From positions 186,001-250,000 of the forward strand of contig JABMLP010000011.1 of assembly GCA_013176395.1 (NCBI GenBank): a DNA stretch of 64,000 bases, in the 5' to 3' direction. Below the pieces are notes generated by a model. It did not search any database and was not told the origin of the DNA. It saw only the letters and a list, made by a program, of their open reading frames with translations. The stretch's first letter is position 1. Each line of letters begins with the position of its first letter. This DNA comes from Venturia oleaginea. Its lineage: Eukaryota; Ascomycota; Dothideomycetes; Venturiales; Venturiaceae. Below are positions 42,880-53,409 of this stretch, in pieces. A program made the translations under genes and the position numbers.

Positions 42880-43463
42880 GAGGAGATTTGGCTTAAGTTT
42901 CAGCCATGAGTGCTTGTCTGCTCACCGTTGTAGCGGGTCACGGAGACATGATCGAGAGATTTGGCTTAAGTTTCAGCCATGAGTGCATGTCTGCTCACCG
43001 TCGTAGCGGGTCACGGAGACATGATCGGGACATCTGGCTTAAGTTTCGGCCATGAGTGCATGTCTGCTCACCGTCGTAGCGGGTCACGGAGACATGATCG
43101 AGAGATTTGGCTTAAGTTTCAGCCATGAGTGCATGTCTGCTCACCGTCGTAGCGGGTCACGGAGACATGATCGAGGGATTTGGCTTAAGTTTCAGCCATG
43201 AGTGCATGTCTGCTCACCGTCGTAGCGGGTCACGGAGACATGATCGAGGGATTTGGCTTAAGTTTCAGCCATGAGTGCATGTCTGCTCACCGTCGTAGCG
43301 GGTCACGGAGACATGATCGAGAGGTCTGGCTTAAGTTTCGGCCATGAGTGCATGTCTGCTCACCGTCCTAGCGGGTCACGGAGACGTGACCGAGAGATCT
43401 GGCTTAAATTTCAGCATTGATTGCATGCCTGCTCACCGTCGTAGCGGGTCACGGAGACATCGA
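42880..43463 (-). repeat. 73-bp tandem repeat, eight units, in copia leader
   Basis: TGGCTTAAGTTT-type anchors occur at 42889, 42962, 43035, 43108, 43181, 43254, 43327 and 43400, exactly 73 bp apart. Each unit includes CTCACCGTCGTAGCGGGTCA or a one-base variant. Read on the element strand, seven of the eight contain ATG-GCN-GAA-ACT-TAA. This is the gag start (ATG GCT GAA ACT CAA) with the fourth codon changed to a stop. The block lies between the primer site and the gag ATG. Confidence 0.95.
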
Positions 43464-43731
43464 AGACCACTTAGCTAATGCAAGGATTTGTATGAGCGAT
43501 AGGAACTGTACGGGTGATATTTCTGACGTGTAGGGGAGCGAGAGACCTGAGAAGCGGCGTGAACAGGGCTTGTAGTAACTAGAAGCGCAATCGACGAGGT
43601 TCTGAGATTTGTCGTGTGCCTTGACGTGAGAGAGATCAGCGGGAGGGTTCGAATGGGTCATAGAAAGCCGTTGGCCGCGTGGTGATTCAACACCAAGGAA
43701 TCTGCTTTGCGTGGTAGGTCAAATTATATAT

Positions 43732-43766
43732 GGGCACAGCGGTAGTGCAAGCCCGGGCTCATAACC
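43732..43766 (-). other. copia primer binding site, half initiator-tRNA type
   Basis: Directly inside the 5' LTR. The plus strand reads as the 5' half of initiator tRNA-Met, ending GGGCTCATAACC at the LTR boundary; GGGCTCATAACC includes the CAT anticodon. The element strand is therefore complementary to an internal tRNA segment rather than the 3' CCA end. This is the half-tRNA priming known for Drosophila copia and yeast Ty5. Complementarity seems to extend about 35 nt with a few mismatches. Confidence 0.8.
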
Positions 43767-43895
43767 TGTCAAAAGGTAGATGAAGCAGACTGAAGTCTGA
43801 ATTGATGATCGTGGGCATGCCCATATATATACACGATTGAGGGGCTCGTGCTCAAGCTAGTACAAATGAGGTGAATGAAATGAGTTCATTTGACA
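43767..43895 (-). repeat. copia 5' LTR (129 bp) and target duplication
   Basis: Identical by eye to 38277-38405, with TG/CA ends. It is followed by CAAGC (43896-43900), matching 38272-38276. It contains ATATATATAC near the middle, a possible TATA element, so it should drive leftward transcription of the element. Confidence 0.95.
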
Positions 43896-43947
43896 CAAGC
43901 AACATGGCATTCGTAAACCTGCCGCCCTAGAGCATAATGCAATTCTC

Positions 43948-45276
43948 TCAGGCCTCGGCCTTAGCTGGTGGTGTGTATCCATTCTTAAACTCATCCACGA
44001 TACCATGCAACCTCCTACGAAAGCCGATAATTAGCAATATTTCTAATCGGCATCTATACGAAAAGAGATACACTTGCTCAATCAACTCCGGCTTCGTCCC
44101 ATCGGTCGAAAGCATCTCCAACGCAAGCAACTGACGCAACTCCCCAACATGAAGCGGACCCGCACTTATCGCCGTAATACCATGTTTTGGAATTTTAGAA
44201 GCAAGGAGCCAAGCACCGATATGATCACTATCGGGCAGCGTGTCTTTCGGACTGGTATATTCAATCAAGTCTGCGATGAGGTCGATTTGGGATTTCGCCT
44301 GTTCTTTAGCTTGTTTTTTGGCTTCGGGCTGGGTGAGTGTTCGTTCTTTGATGTCATCGGAGACGTTGCGTTCTTGACATAGTTTCCCGGTTCGGACGTG
44401 TGCTTCTATCTCGATGGCTCGTTTAACGGCGAGGGAGCCTTCGATGGCGTGGGCTTTTTGGGCTTGTTTGTACTCGGTGCTGCCGGTGCGGAGGGTGTTG
44501 TCGTAGTCCTGTAGCCTCCTGTAATTTTTGGTCAGTAAAGCCAACGATAATACCATAGTTGCTTCATCCATTCAATGCTCCTAGGGGTACAGCTAGACTT
44601 ACGTAACAAGATCTGCTTTGAGGCCAGTATTTTTCAAGCCCAAAATATTGCACAAAGCAACCAACTCATCAACATGCAAATCGTTATAATTCCGCTTATA
44701 CGTATCCTTCTTAATGCCCTCGATATGGCCCTCAGCCGCCATGCGATTAACACTCTCCTGCGCCAAATCTCCAGTAGCGCCTTCGACAACGAGCTTGGTG
44801 ATAGTTTCGGACCGCTCACGCTCAAAGTTCTCTCTCCAAGCGCGATACTTTTCATGGAGTTGGTAATCTTTTTCTTTCGCACTGGGATTGCCTTCTTTAT
44901 CGCCTTCTTGGAGTTGACTGGAAGGTGTAAGCCTCGGTTTGAGAATTCCTCGAATATATTGATTATTCTCTTCCTTCCAATAGTCAAAAACAGCTCATAA
45001 TCCAACCTGCGATCAACATCAACACCTCCTCCCAAACATCCCAACAAAACAACCAGGAAACATCAACATCAACCATAACCTAAACAACCTCCGCAAGAAC
45101 CCAAAAACCCAGACCCAAGACCACAAACCAAACAACAACCAAAAAAAACTCACTCAATCAACTCCACCCGATTTCCCCCCACACAACCTCCCCCTAACCC
45201 TACAAAGCTCCCTCAAATCCTCCGTCCCAAGGGTAGCATACCACTCCCATATCTCCCCCATTCTCCAGTCCACCAT
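43948..45276 (-). CDS. SAP-domain protein (5' exons uncertain)
   Basis: SAP motifs are short helix-turn-helices that bind DNA or RNA. The final exon (44518-43948) and the preceding exon (from about 44997 to 44603) join across an 84-nt intron (GTAAGT to TTACAG). The join forms LVALCNILGLKNTGLKADLVT/RLQDYD, a good SAP motif. A second one, HVGELRQLLALEMLSTDGTK, lies nearer the C-terminus. Between them is a charged helical region. A third SAP-like start (GTEDLRELCRVRGRLCGG) follows an ATG at 45276, ahead of a GTGAGT donor at 45151-45152. There the frame hits TGA unless one G of a six-G run is ignored, so the first exon or that run may hold a frameshift. Host-like codon use; immediately beside the copia insertion. 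Confidence 0.6.
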
Positions 45277-46039
45277 TCGTTTTCTTCAAAAACTTAGTTT
45301 GAGAGGGGGCGAGGGGGCGTTTGGATCTCCTTCGAGGAGGGTGCGTTTGGGGAAGGTCATTTTGGGAATTTGGGGGGTGTATGAGAGATTGAAATTTGCT
45401 TCAACTTTAGGACGGTAGGTTTGTTGAGATGGATGATGGAGGAGGGTTGGCGGGGTTAGCGGTGTTACCTCAGTTTGCCGGCGCCCGGTTTGAGGAGTCA
45501 TGGTCGTGGTTACATTAGTGGCAGCGCGGTTGTGTGTTGGTACTATGTTTGCACACGTCATAGCCGCGTCGATCGCTAACGCGTCTTGAAACGCGGGGAC
45601 ACGGGTTTGTAAATGTAAGTAAACACCTCCAACACCACCACCACCACCACCACCACCACGAAAAAATTGCTATCACGAGTTTTAGGGTCTGCTACGTTGT
45701 CTTGGGAATGTTGAGAGTTTGTCTCCAGGAATTCCATACGTGGCTTGAGAATTTCTGCTGCTTAGTCGGATATCTCGACGCTTCGCGTCGTTGTCCGACT
45801 GTTTGTTTACCTTGAATTTCGCATCAAGCAACAACAAAAACATCAGTCAATCATCAAAAACATCAATTCCAATATCCACAGCACCCAATAATATTACACA
45901 AACTATGGTATCATCAACCGTGGTATCATCCCAATAACATGCGTCTCAAATCCCCTTCACCCACAAATTTTCTATAATCCCCAGCTCTTCCAGAAACCAA
46001 CATCCTTTGACACGCCGAGTTCCCACAGCCTAGCTAATC
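45277..46039. other. intergenic, with a CAC triplet repeat
   Basis: Upstream region of the SAP gene and 3' region of the CRH gene. About nine CAC triplets lie at about 45631-45659. The 91-codon minus ORF at 45286-45561 is Thr/Pro-rich with no motif and is not called. Confidence 0.4.
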
Positions 46040-47474
46040 CTATGCAAGAAAGGCAAGGAAGAAAAGGGAGAGTCCAGCGATGACTGCAGAAGTATTTCCA
46101 AATTGCGAAGTCGCACCACTAGCACTAGCCGGCTTCGAAGCAGAAGCAGAAGAAGGTTTCGTCACCGAAGCTGACGTATTCGTCGGTTTCGTCGCGGAAG
46201 CAGGAGCAGCAACCGCCGTAGAAGAATTGACAGGTGTATTAACAGGAGCCGCAACAGCCGGAGGTGGTACCGACCCTGCCATCCCCGTCTCGGAATTCGG
46301 TGGAACAGGATCATTCGGCATCATGGTCGGAGGCGTAGAATCCTGCTTAGCTTTGCCGTTTGCAGGAGGTTTTGCGTCTTGATCCGGGGTCCCGATAACT
46401 TCAATGCTCTGCCAGTTCCCGGTACGATCTTTATATCTGTATTCCTTCGCAGGCGTATAATTGATGATATTGACTTCGCTCACGGTCATGGCGAAGGGGC
46501 CCTTTGCCAGATCTACCGCTCCACCGGCCCATTCAACAACACCGGGGCTAGTTGCAGGCGCAGCCCAGATACCGATCTTGAGGCGCGAGGGAGTCTGGGG
46601 GAATCGAGAGCCTCCTTTTGCATCGGCGTAATTTAGGGTGCGGACGGGTGCTCCGTCGACTGTCCAGGTTATCGCTGCTGCGGTCCAGTTGATGCCGTAG
46701 GTGTGGAAGTCGGCTTGGTTGTTGGGGACTGGGACGTATATCATGCGGTCGTAAGTGGTGGTGTCGGCTTTTCCCTTTGAGATTGTCAGCTGCTGATCGC
46801 TCCCAGATGTAGCGCGAGACTTTGAGTGTTTCGATCCCTGAGGATGTTCCACGATCCAAGATCGATAGCGATGAATTCCTGGCATATCGCCAGGAATGAC
46901 GGCCATCGATCTCGACGAGCAGCCATGCGCTTGCGAGTACGCAGTTTATGCAAATCCTTCATCTCTTCGGCTGCTCTGCATCGTCTTCGTAAACTCGGAA
47001 ACCCACTTACAAAGTAATTGCTCTGCACCCGATAATCTTCACCACCAAGAAACTCCCAATCCACCTCATCCCTGACATCACTCTGCAGCACAACACTGCT
47101 AATAACCCCCCTCCCAGGCGCCGCCTTCATCTTGACCTCGAATAGTCCAAATAAGGCCATGCCAATTGTTTCCACCGACGTACAATCTGCTGGTTCTTTG
47201 AATCCCATGGACACACCTCCAGGACCAAATAACATTGGGCCTTTACATGGGACCCGTCTCCAACCATCGGGTATTCCACCGGCGAATGACGCGGAGAGTT
47301 TGGGAGGGAGGGCGATGTCGTTTGGGCACGCTAGGGTGTGTTAGAACCGTTCATGTGTTCTTGAAATGTTGACTGAGACTCACTCTTTTCCAACGGATCA
47401 CATTCTGTGGTTGTTTGCGCCTTAGCGATCGTCGCCGCCAGCAACAACGATGCGAGTTTGAGTGTGGGAAACAT
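46040..47474 (-). CDS. CRH-type GH16 cell-wall transglycosylase, GPI-anchored
   Basis: CRH enzymes link chitin to beta-glucan in the fungal wall. Exons 47474-47384, 47330-47011 and 46774-46040 join in phase to 381 residues. The signal peptide is MFPTLKLASLLLAATIAKA. The second exon contributes LEK/TCPNDIALPPKL and the catalytic motif DEVDWEFLGG, in which the two Glu act as nucleophile and acid/base. It ends at QSNYF and continues as GKADTTTYDRMIYVPVPNNQ, then FHTYGINWTAAAITWTVDG and FPQTPSRLKIGIWAAP, typical of the family. A long Ser/Ala/Thr/Pro tail ends in SAVIAGLSLFFLAFLA, a GPI-attachment signal. Intron 1 is 53 nt; intron 2 is 236 nt (GTAAGT, CAGCTGAC, CAAAG), unusually long for this window. 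Confidence 0.93.
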
Positions 47475-50400
47475 GTTTGTCGTATATTCCAAACCAGAGA
47501 CCAGCGCTGGCGAGTTAAGAGATAGAAACGAGAAACAAAGAAACAAGTTTTCAGCCGGCGGTCGAAGCAACGAAACGAAATGAAGCGGAAGGTTGCCTGT
47601 CAATGCCCAGAACGGTGGAAACGAAGGTGGGATAGGAAAGCGCAAGGATACTGCGCGCGGAGAAGAGGTGTGAGGTAATCGAGTAGCCTTAGAGATCCGA
47701 CAGCAGTGATGGTAGTTATAGAATCTCCAGCTGTGAAGAACACTCTGAAGGGACGTGTATATCCAGCGCAGAAGTTAGTCACAAAAGTGTGTACTATGGT
47801 AGGATCTGAGCGCCTGTGCAGATTAATCTAATTGACATCAGGCTTCCCTATTTATATTGGCGTGATTTGCGAGAGCCGAGAGCAACGAGTGTTTTGTCTC
47901 TCTGCGCCTCACCTCACGGGCATGATGCTTGACCGTTCGTTCATCATAGTACGAGAAGAGATACGTCCTGTCTTTTGATAGGCCGAATGACAATACATGT
48001 GATTGGTGAAGATATCGTAAGATGTATCATCGCTAATGAGAAAGTCAGCATGGCACCATACAGAATAGAGCGAGGCTAGCGAGATCTGGTAAAGCTCATC
48101 CAAATTCATCGATAGTTGTTTGAATACAGCACTTCACCGCCACTGCTACTATTTTCAGCGTCGCAGTCGCATCGAAACGGTACCATTTCGGAAGCGATTC
48201 CGAGTCACGGAGCCCTAGATTTAGAATCTTGGGTTTGTGGCTGTGCACCAAGTGCAGACGCCATCTCTACCCTAGTTCTAGTTGAGAATCAGTGAAAAGT
48301 GAAAATCGTCCACGCTCACTCATGAACCGTGGTGTGTGTGACTCTGTGTGGTCTAGAATGTTGCCTTGACGGACAAATTTTCTCTCGCCAGAGAGTTTGA
48401 TGCTTTGAACCCTTTTTCGACATCTTTGAGCGGATTTGGCTATGGAGTGGTTGCGCGTGATATCTGAGACTTGGAACTGAGAGATTATGGATGTAGAGGT
48501 GATGGGTGTAGGCAGAGGTGATGGGTGTAGGCAGAGGTGATGGGTGTAGGCAAATGTGATGGATTGTACGAGGTAATGCAGCTCAGCGCCGTCTGCCATC
48601 TTGACAGGTTGGTTGCGCAGAGGCCGCCCTATCGTAATCATGAGGCTCTCAAAAAGGGATAGAACGCCTAACGCCCTCCGACTTAACGCTTTTGGGGTGA
48701 AGATGAACCTGATCGCGCTGAGATGTATCGCTAAGGCGCCCGACGGATTTGGAAGAAGATTTGATACTCAAGTTCGATGATTTGCCCAGTTACGAGAGTA
48801 CAAAAGCCCTCCCTTGGCGGTCTGGTTGTAGAATAACTTTGCCCACATCGCAGATAAATTACGAACTCCGGTTCGAGGCGAAGCAATGCAAATACATTTA
48901 TCCAGCTAGGTACGAAGAGGGAGACACAAATAGTTTCAATACAATTTCCACAAGATATCACATAGGAAACGGAGCTTTTGCTCGAACAGGAAGTTTTGAC
49001 TCGGGTCGCATCGACGAAATTTATGTATACATTTATCAAGTCGCTATTCTAATTCAGTCTATTTGGGCTCCTGGAGGCATACTGTTGCCGTGTCCGAGTG
49101 CTTGCGTCTGGGTTGTGACTGCAAGCATGAGGGCCAGTGAGTCTTTCTTCTGCCGGATCGCTCAAACTCGGAGAGCTATAAGAACTGCCATTCATCGAAG
49201 TCGAGTACGTCCTGTTGGACGCTCGTATCGAAGTGCTGGGGCATTGGAAGGAGTGCTGATGCGATTAATGTTGATGTTGTGAGAATCGAGATGCCCCTGG
49301 GAAGATTCTGTCCCTGAGCAACTGCCACCACCTCAACCTTCACCACAACAACGACTCGTATCAATACCCCGATGCCCTCGACTTCCAACGCACATGCGTA
49401 CTGTATCCCCGAGACTGCGACGAACTCGTCGATAGACCCAGCAGAGATCAATCATTGTCCAACGGGACCTCCCTATCGTTCACCCTTCAACCATAATCCC
49501 GGTCATACAACCAATGTTCAATTCCGATACGAATAGAATCGGTTACCCAATTAGACCTGTCGAATTGTGGAATAAAAGGAAGAGATAGTACAGCGTTGGG
49601 CATATTCTCTGTCACGTATGCCACTGTGGCATGCAGCATTTTTACGCGGGCGTGTCATGCTGCTGCTCAACGCTCCAGTCACCAGGACAGCAGAGAGCTC
49701 ATTTTGTTGCTATTGCTGCTATCACACTCCTGTACTAATAAGAGATCGCATATTCCACGCCTTGCTTCCGCGAAGGCTGATGTGGGGCCGTCACTCCAGC
49801 CATCAAATTGGACTTCGCACTTGTGAACTCGAACCAATTCACATCCTCGCGGTTGTTTGAAATTAACCGCCAAATTTCTATGATCAGTGAAACATGGTAT
49901 GCTTATGGAAGGGCTGCACTTCGCAAGGCGACCTAGAGCAGTCCTTCGATCCTCGATTCGCTTTTTCCACCTCAACGTCTTTTCAGGCAAGCAAGTTTTT
50001 ATTATCAAGTCTTATTTCTTCAAGAATAGAATTTTCTTGATATTTGATTATTGTCGGTCAAGGACTTTCTGCAAATTATCGAAATTCGCCCTGACCTTTC
50101 ACTCGCAAATGATTTCAACTCACACTTCCCGCATCCAATGAACTGGTGGCATCTCACCAGACAACTTCTGTGCCGATCATCTTCAAAATGGCTTTCATAT
50201 TTTGGCCCCAAATCTTTACGACAACCCATCGTTCAGCAGAGATAATCTTTTCGAAGGCACGCGGCCGTAATTTCTGCAATATCTCAAATTCTCTCTGAAA
50301 CACTTCTGAATTTACGTTCAATCATTTTAGCTTCACAAAGATGTCAGGATGGCGTTTCCTGTTCCTGCACGAACGTGCCGCATATCCACCAATTGCGCGC

Positions 50401-50513
50401 CGATCATCAACCCCGCTTGCTGACATTATTCCCATGTAGCTTCCACTTCACCATCTGCGATTCCTCATTAAAGCGGTCCCTTTTTTTGCCCCAATAGTTT
50501 AACCATATATGCA
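47475..50513. other. 3-kb gene-poor stretch, no gene seen
   Basis: Contains the CRH upstream region to about 48000, then sequence with only short unrelated ORFs. The 177-codon plus ORF at 48749-49282 has no recognisable motif. A short tandem repeat lies at 48490-48555. From about 50280 the sequence is probably promoter of the aldolase-like gene. Confidence 0.4.
48490..48555. repeat. short tandem repeat, GAGGTGATGGGTGTAGGCA units
   Basis: Three near-perfect copies about 19-20 bp apart, the last diverging into CAAATGTGATGG. No coding role seen. Confidence 0.85.
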
Positions 50514-51664
50514 ATGTTTGGACACCAAAAACGGTATCTTTTCACTCAAGTCAGTGGGGTATCCTTACGGCCTATCAACACGACCTCAAGGCATTCTTAT
50601 CGCCTTCTATCAACCACTCCTCGGAGATTAGCGTCGCCAACAGCAACTGCTCTCAAGAATGAGACGGGATACAACGTCAAACTTGGTGCGTTGGGAAGAA
50701 CGGCTTCTGGGAAGAGATTAAATATAAGAACTTATCCTAAGTACGACAATTTGGAGGATGAACGATTGTATCGAAAACAGCATCTTGCTGCTGCGTTTAG
50801 AGTATTTGCTGAGAGAGGTTTTGACGAAGGGGTTGCTGGACATATCAGTACGTGGACAGTCATGCTGAGAGATTAGTAGGTGGAAATGAGCTGACAAAGG
50901 ACTTGATAGGTGTGAGAGATCCAATTTTGGCTGATCATTTCTGTAAGCCTTATTCTTATTCTCTTTTTCCGAGCTCCATTTCGTAATGCTCATCCACCAC
51001 CTTACAGGGCTAAATCCGCTCTCCCGCCACTTCTCCCTCATCCGCGTCTCCGATCTAATTCTAGTCGACGAATCAGGAACAGTAGTTCACGGCGACGAAC
51101 CCATCAACGCCGCCGCCTTCGCAATTCACTCTGCTATTCACCGCGCGCGACCAAACGCCAATGCTGCCTGCCACGCCCATTCCGTGTATGGGAAGGCTTT
51201 TTCGGCGTTTGGAAGACATCTGGATATGATTACTCAAGACTCACTGAGGTTTTATAAGCATCATGGTGTTTACAAGCATTTCGGGGGCGTGGTGCTGGAC
51301 GAGGGGGAAGGGGATAAGATAGCTGAATGTCTTGGAGATGGAAAGGCTGTTATTCTGCAGTACGAATTAACTTCTACAATCAGGTACTTTCTCGCTGACT
51401 CGCGACAGAAACCACGGCCTTCTTACTGTCGGCGAGAGTGTGGATGAAGCAGCATTTTGGTTCATGAGTCTTGATCGAACTTGCCAGGCACAACTCCTTG
51501 TTGATGCCGCAGCTGGTAAAAATGGAAACGAGAAGAAAGTTATTAGGGAAGAGGAGGCGAGGTACTCGTTTAATCAGGTTGGTACGCCGGAGAAGGGGTG
51601 GTTAGCTTTTCAGGGGTATTATGATGCGTTGCTTGAAAAGACGAAGGGAGATTTTTTGTATTGA
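50514..51664 (+). CDS. class II aldolase/adducin-family protein, mitochondrial leader likely
   Basis: Zinc-dependent sugar-phosphate aldolase/epimerase fold; substrate unknown. Exons 50514-50847, 50910-50942, 51008-51359 and 51409-51664 join in phase to 324 residues. The introns are 62, 65 and 49 nt. A 33-nt micro-exon completes VAGHIS/VRDPILADHF/WLNPLSRHFS. The N-terminus (YRLLSTTPRRLASP) is Arg/Ser-rich without acidic residues, as in mitochondrial presequences. Likely zinc ligands are the two His of ACHAHSVYG and the His in QNHGLLTVGESV, which the third splice restores. LHDES-like text (LILVDESGTVV) and AAAFAIHSAIHRARP fit the family. About the usual length plus the leader. Confidence 0.88.
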
Positions 51665-52158
51665 GAGGGGTTAAGCTCGGAAATAATGCATTTGAAATTG
51701 TCATATTAAGTCAAAAAGTCTCAAGTTGCATAGGTTGATTCCTAGATTGAGTCGCTTAATAAATCGAATAGCCGATTTTAACGGTCCAGCCAGTGCCACA
51801 TTTTATCTTCATCTCTCGGGGAATAGCACTTCCGTCGGATCTTTTCCACACACACCACCCCACATAGTAACCCAACTGGCAAAGAAAAAATTCAAGTCTG
51901 GTTTCAAACAATACCAACAGTTTCTAAGACGGCTAATGACTGTACACCCACAATCATCGATTTTTCGGACTATTGCATACATGATTGCGACGATTGCAAT
52001 TATTGTATGTTCAATGACTATTACATACATACAATTCTGTAGCAATCAACACAATTAATATACGTTGGTTATAGTCAACACAGTGGAGGGCAGCTTACCG
52101 TGCAAACTTCTGCTCAAAAACCCGATTTCAGCAACACCAACAACCTCAAATTACACCT
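51665..52158. other. intergenic, no gene seen
   Basis: AT-rich with TACATAC and ATTGCA iterations at 51965-52060. The 110-codon ORF at 51726-52058 has one hydrophobic segment but no family features; not called. Confidence 0.4.
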
Positions 52159-52569
52159 ATGGCGACACTATTATCAAGCCAGGCGCTGTCCCAGCGCTTT
52201 CAAAAACCTCCTGCACCTGAAGATGTCCCTCTCTGTCCAACGCTCCAGCTTGGAATGACTTTCGAGACTCTTGAGGAAGCCAAAAACATCATTACCGACG
52301 CGATTGCGGCCGCCAATGAGTCTTTCAACGTTAAGAACAGCAAGCCCCAGTTCTGGCAACTCGAATGCCGTGGTCGTGAGAAGCATACATGCCATTTCGC
52401 AATACGAGTAGCCCTCGTAGGCAAGCCAAAGGAGTGGAAGTTACGACAACTTAAGAAGCATACGTGTCCGCTATCCTGTGCATTCTGCGGCTCAAAAAAC
52501 CATATGAGTGGCGCCTGCGATGCCAGCGAGATTGGTAGGGACATTGAGTTGTTATCGGAGGAAGAATGA
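52159..52569 (+). CDS. small double zinc-finger protein: WRKY-GCM1-like plus CCHC knuckle
   Basis: A 136-residue single-exon ORF. TFETLEEAKNIITDAIAAAN starts a domain like the DNA-binding N-terminus of MULE transposases and FAR1 proteins. The following Cys/His spacing is C-x7-C-x22-H-x-C (LECRGREKHTC ... LKKHTC), the WRKY-GCM1 ligand pattern. It is followed directly by CAFCGSKNHMSGAC, a textbook CX2CX4HX4C zinc knuckle. The tail is acidic (ELLSEEE). No transposase catalytic domain follows in any frame. It may be a host protein captured from a Mutator-like element or a surviving piece of one. The ATG has A at -3 and the frame is closed by TGA. Confidence 0.6.
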   Translation: MATLLSSQALSQRFQKPPAPEDVPLCPTLQLGMTFETLEEAKNIITDAIAAANESFNVKNSKPQFWQLECRGREKHTCHFAIRVALVGKPKEWKLRQLKKHTCPLSCAFCGSKNHMSGACDASEIGRDIELLSEEE

Positions 52570-53106
52570 GCAATTTTGAGGCGGCCGGCAGTATGTACAG
52601 CGGCCTTAGCACGGTTCTGAGCGAGATATTTGAGCCAAAATGATGAATTTATTTGAGTTGAGTCGATTGCCGTGTAGTTTGAGTTTGTACATTATTTAAA
52701 TGCGGTTAACGCCATTCTATGGTGATGGTCGGCGTAATGCCCCTGAGATTGACTTCGATTACAGCAGTGACTCTATGCGATGAATGGCTTTCGTGCTCCC
52801 ATTACTGAAATGTAATATTCCTTGTGTCCTGATTAGCACATGAAGCCACGACTGAGATTGTTCACCGGTAAGAATGCATCGCAGCAAGAGTGGCTCAAGT
52901 GCTAGGCTCTTATGAGAAAGACTTCATCATTGTAAGATCAATGTAGATAAATTTCTAGCAATCCATCCTTTCAAGATTACCAGAGAATGATCAACATTGA
53001 TCTCAAATACAGAGATTTAAAACTTAAAGCGGTACCTGGTACCTTACAACATATTTAGTGTACTGACCTGAGTCACTCTTTCAACAATATACTTACTAGG
53101 TGGACC
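52570..53106. other. intergenic, no gene seen
   Basis: About 540 bp after the zinc-finger gene with nothing recognisable. Confidence 0.45.
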
Positions 53107-53409
53107 TTACATCTCGTGTTTCCCACACACTTTGATTATCCCTAAGTTTCCTTGGCTTCGAGAGGAAACCGTGGTCCTCCATCGAGTGAAAGCCCCGAGT
53201 CGCTTGTGGTTAAATTCAACCTTCAGACCTCGCAGTTCCGCTTCCGAGTTTGCAAATCCCTCGAACATCTTTTTGATATCGACGCACTTACGACCGAGAA
53301 ACCGCATAACGGTTTTTCCAAGCAAAGAATTCTTCTGCGCCAACATGGCTTCCTGTCGATTTGCGACCGTTTTATCTCGAGCCCCCTCCGACAAAATCCC
53401 ATACTTCAT
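53107..53409 (-). CDS. possible small hypothetical protein
   Basis: A 100-codon frame beginning MKYGILSEGARDKTVANRQE with natural charged composition and amphipathic helices; no family recognised. A plus-strand frame (53152-53748) covers the same bases, so one of the two is a shadow. I prefer the minus frame on composition, but the pyrimidine-rich plus strand upstream of 53568 weakens this. Confidence 0.25.
   Translation of the reverse strand: MKYGILSEGARDKTVANRQEAMLAQKNSLLGKTVMRFLGRKCVDIKKMFEGFANSEAELRGLKVEFNHKRLGAFTRWRTTVSSRSQGNLGIIKVCGKHEM

Larger units (their letters stand above)
38277..43895 (-). mobile_element. Ty1/copia LTR retrotransposon, structurally complete
   Basis: Bounded by two 129-bp LTRs that read as identical (TGTC...GACA ends) and flanked by the 5-bp duplication CAAGC at 38272-38276 and 43896-43900. 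On the minus strand the order is 5' LTR, primer site, a leader with tandem repeats, gag-protease-integrase, RT-RNase H, a G-run polypurine tract and 3' LTR. Integrase before RT defines the copia superfamily. Identical LTRs suggest recent insertion. A TAA early in gag and a frame change before RT may still make this copy non-autonomous. Confidence 0.95.

Noticed and set aside
42880..43463. Satellite unrelated to the copia element
   Set aside because: It lies between primer site and gag ATG, and its unit contains the gag start codons.
43732..43766. tRNA gene (initiator Met-like)
   Set aside because: Only the 5' half is present and it abuts an LTR; no T-arm or 3' acceptor follows. It is a primer binding site.
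46826..47017. Plus ORF inside CRH gene
   Set aside because: Falls in the long CRH intron and exon edge on the other strand; no features.
48749..49282. 177-codon plus ORF
   Set aside because: No motif, no promoter-like context, surrounded by broken frames; cannot be supported.
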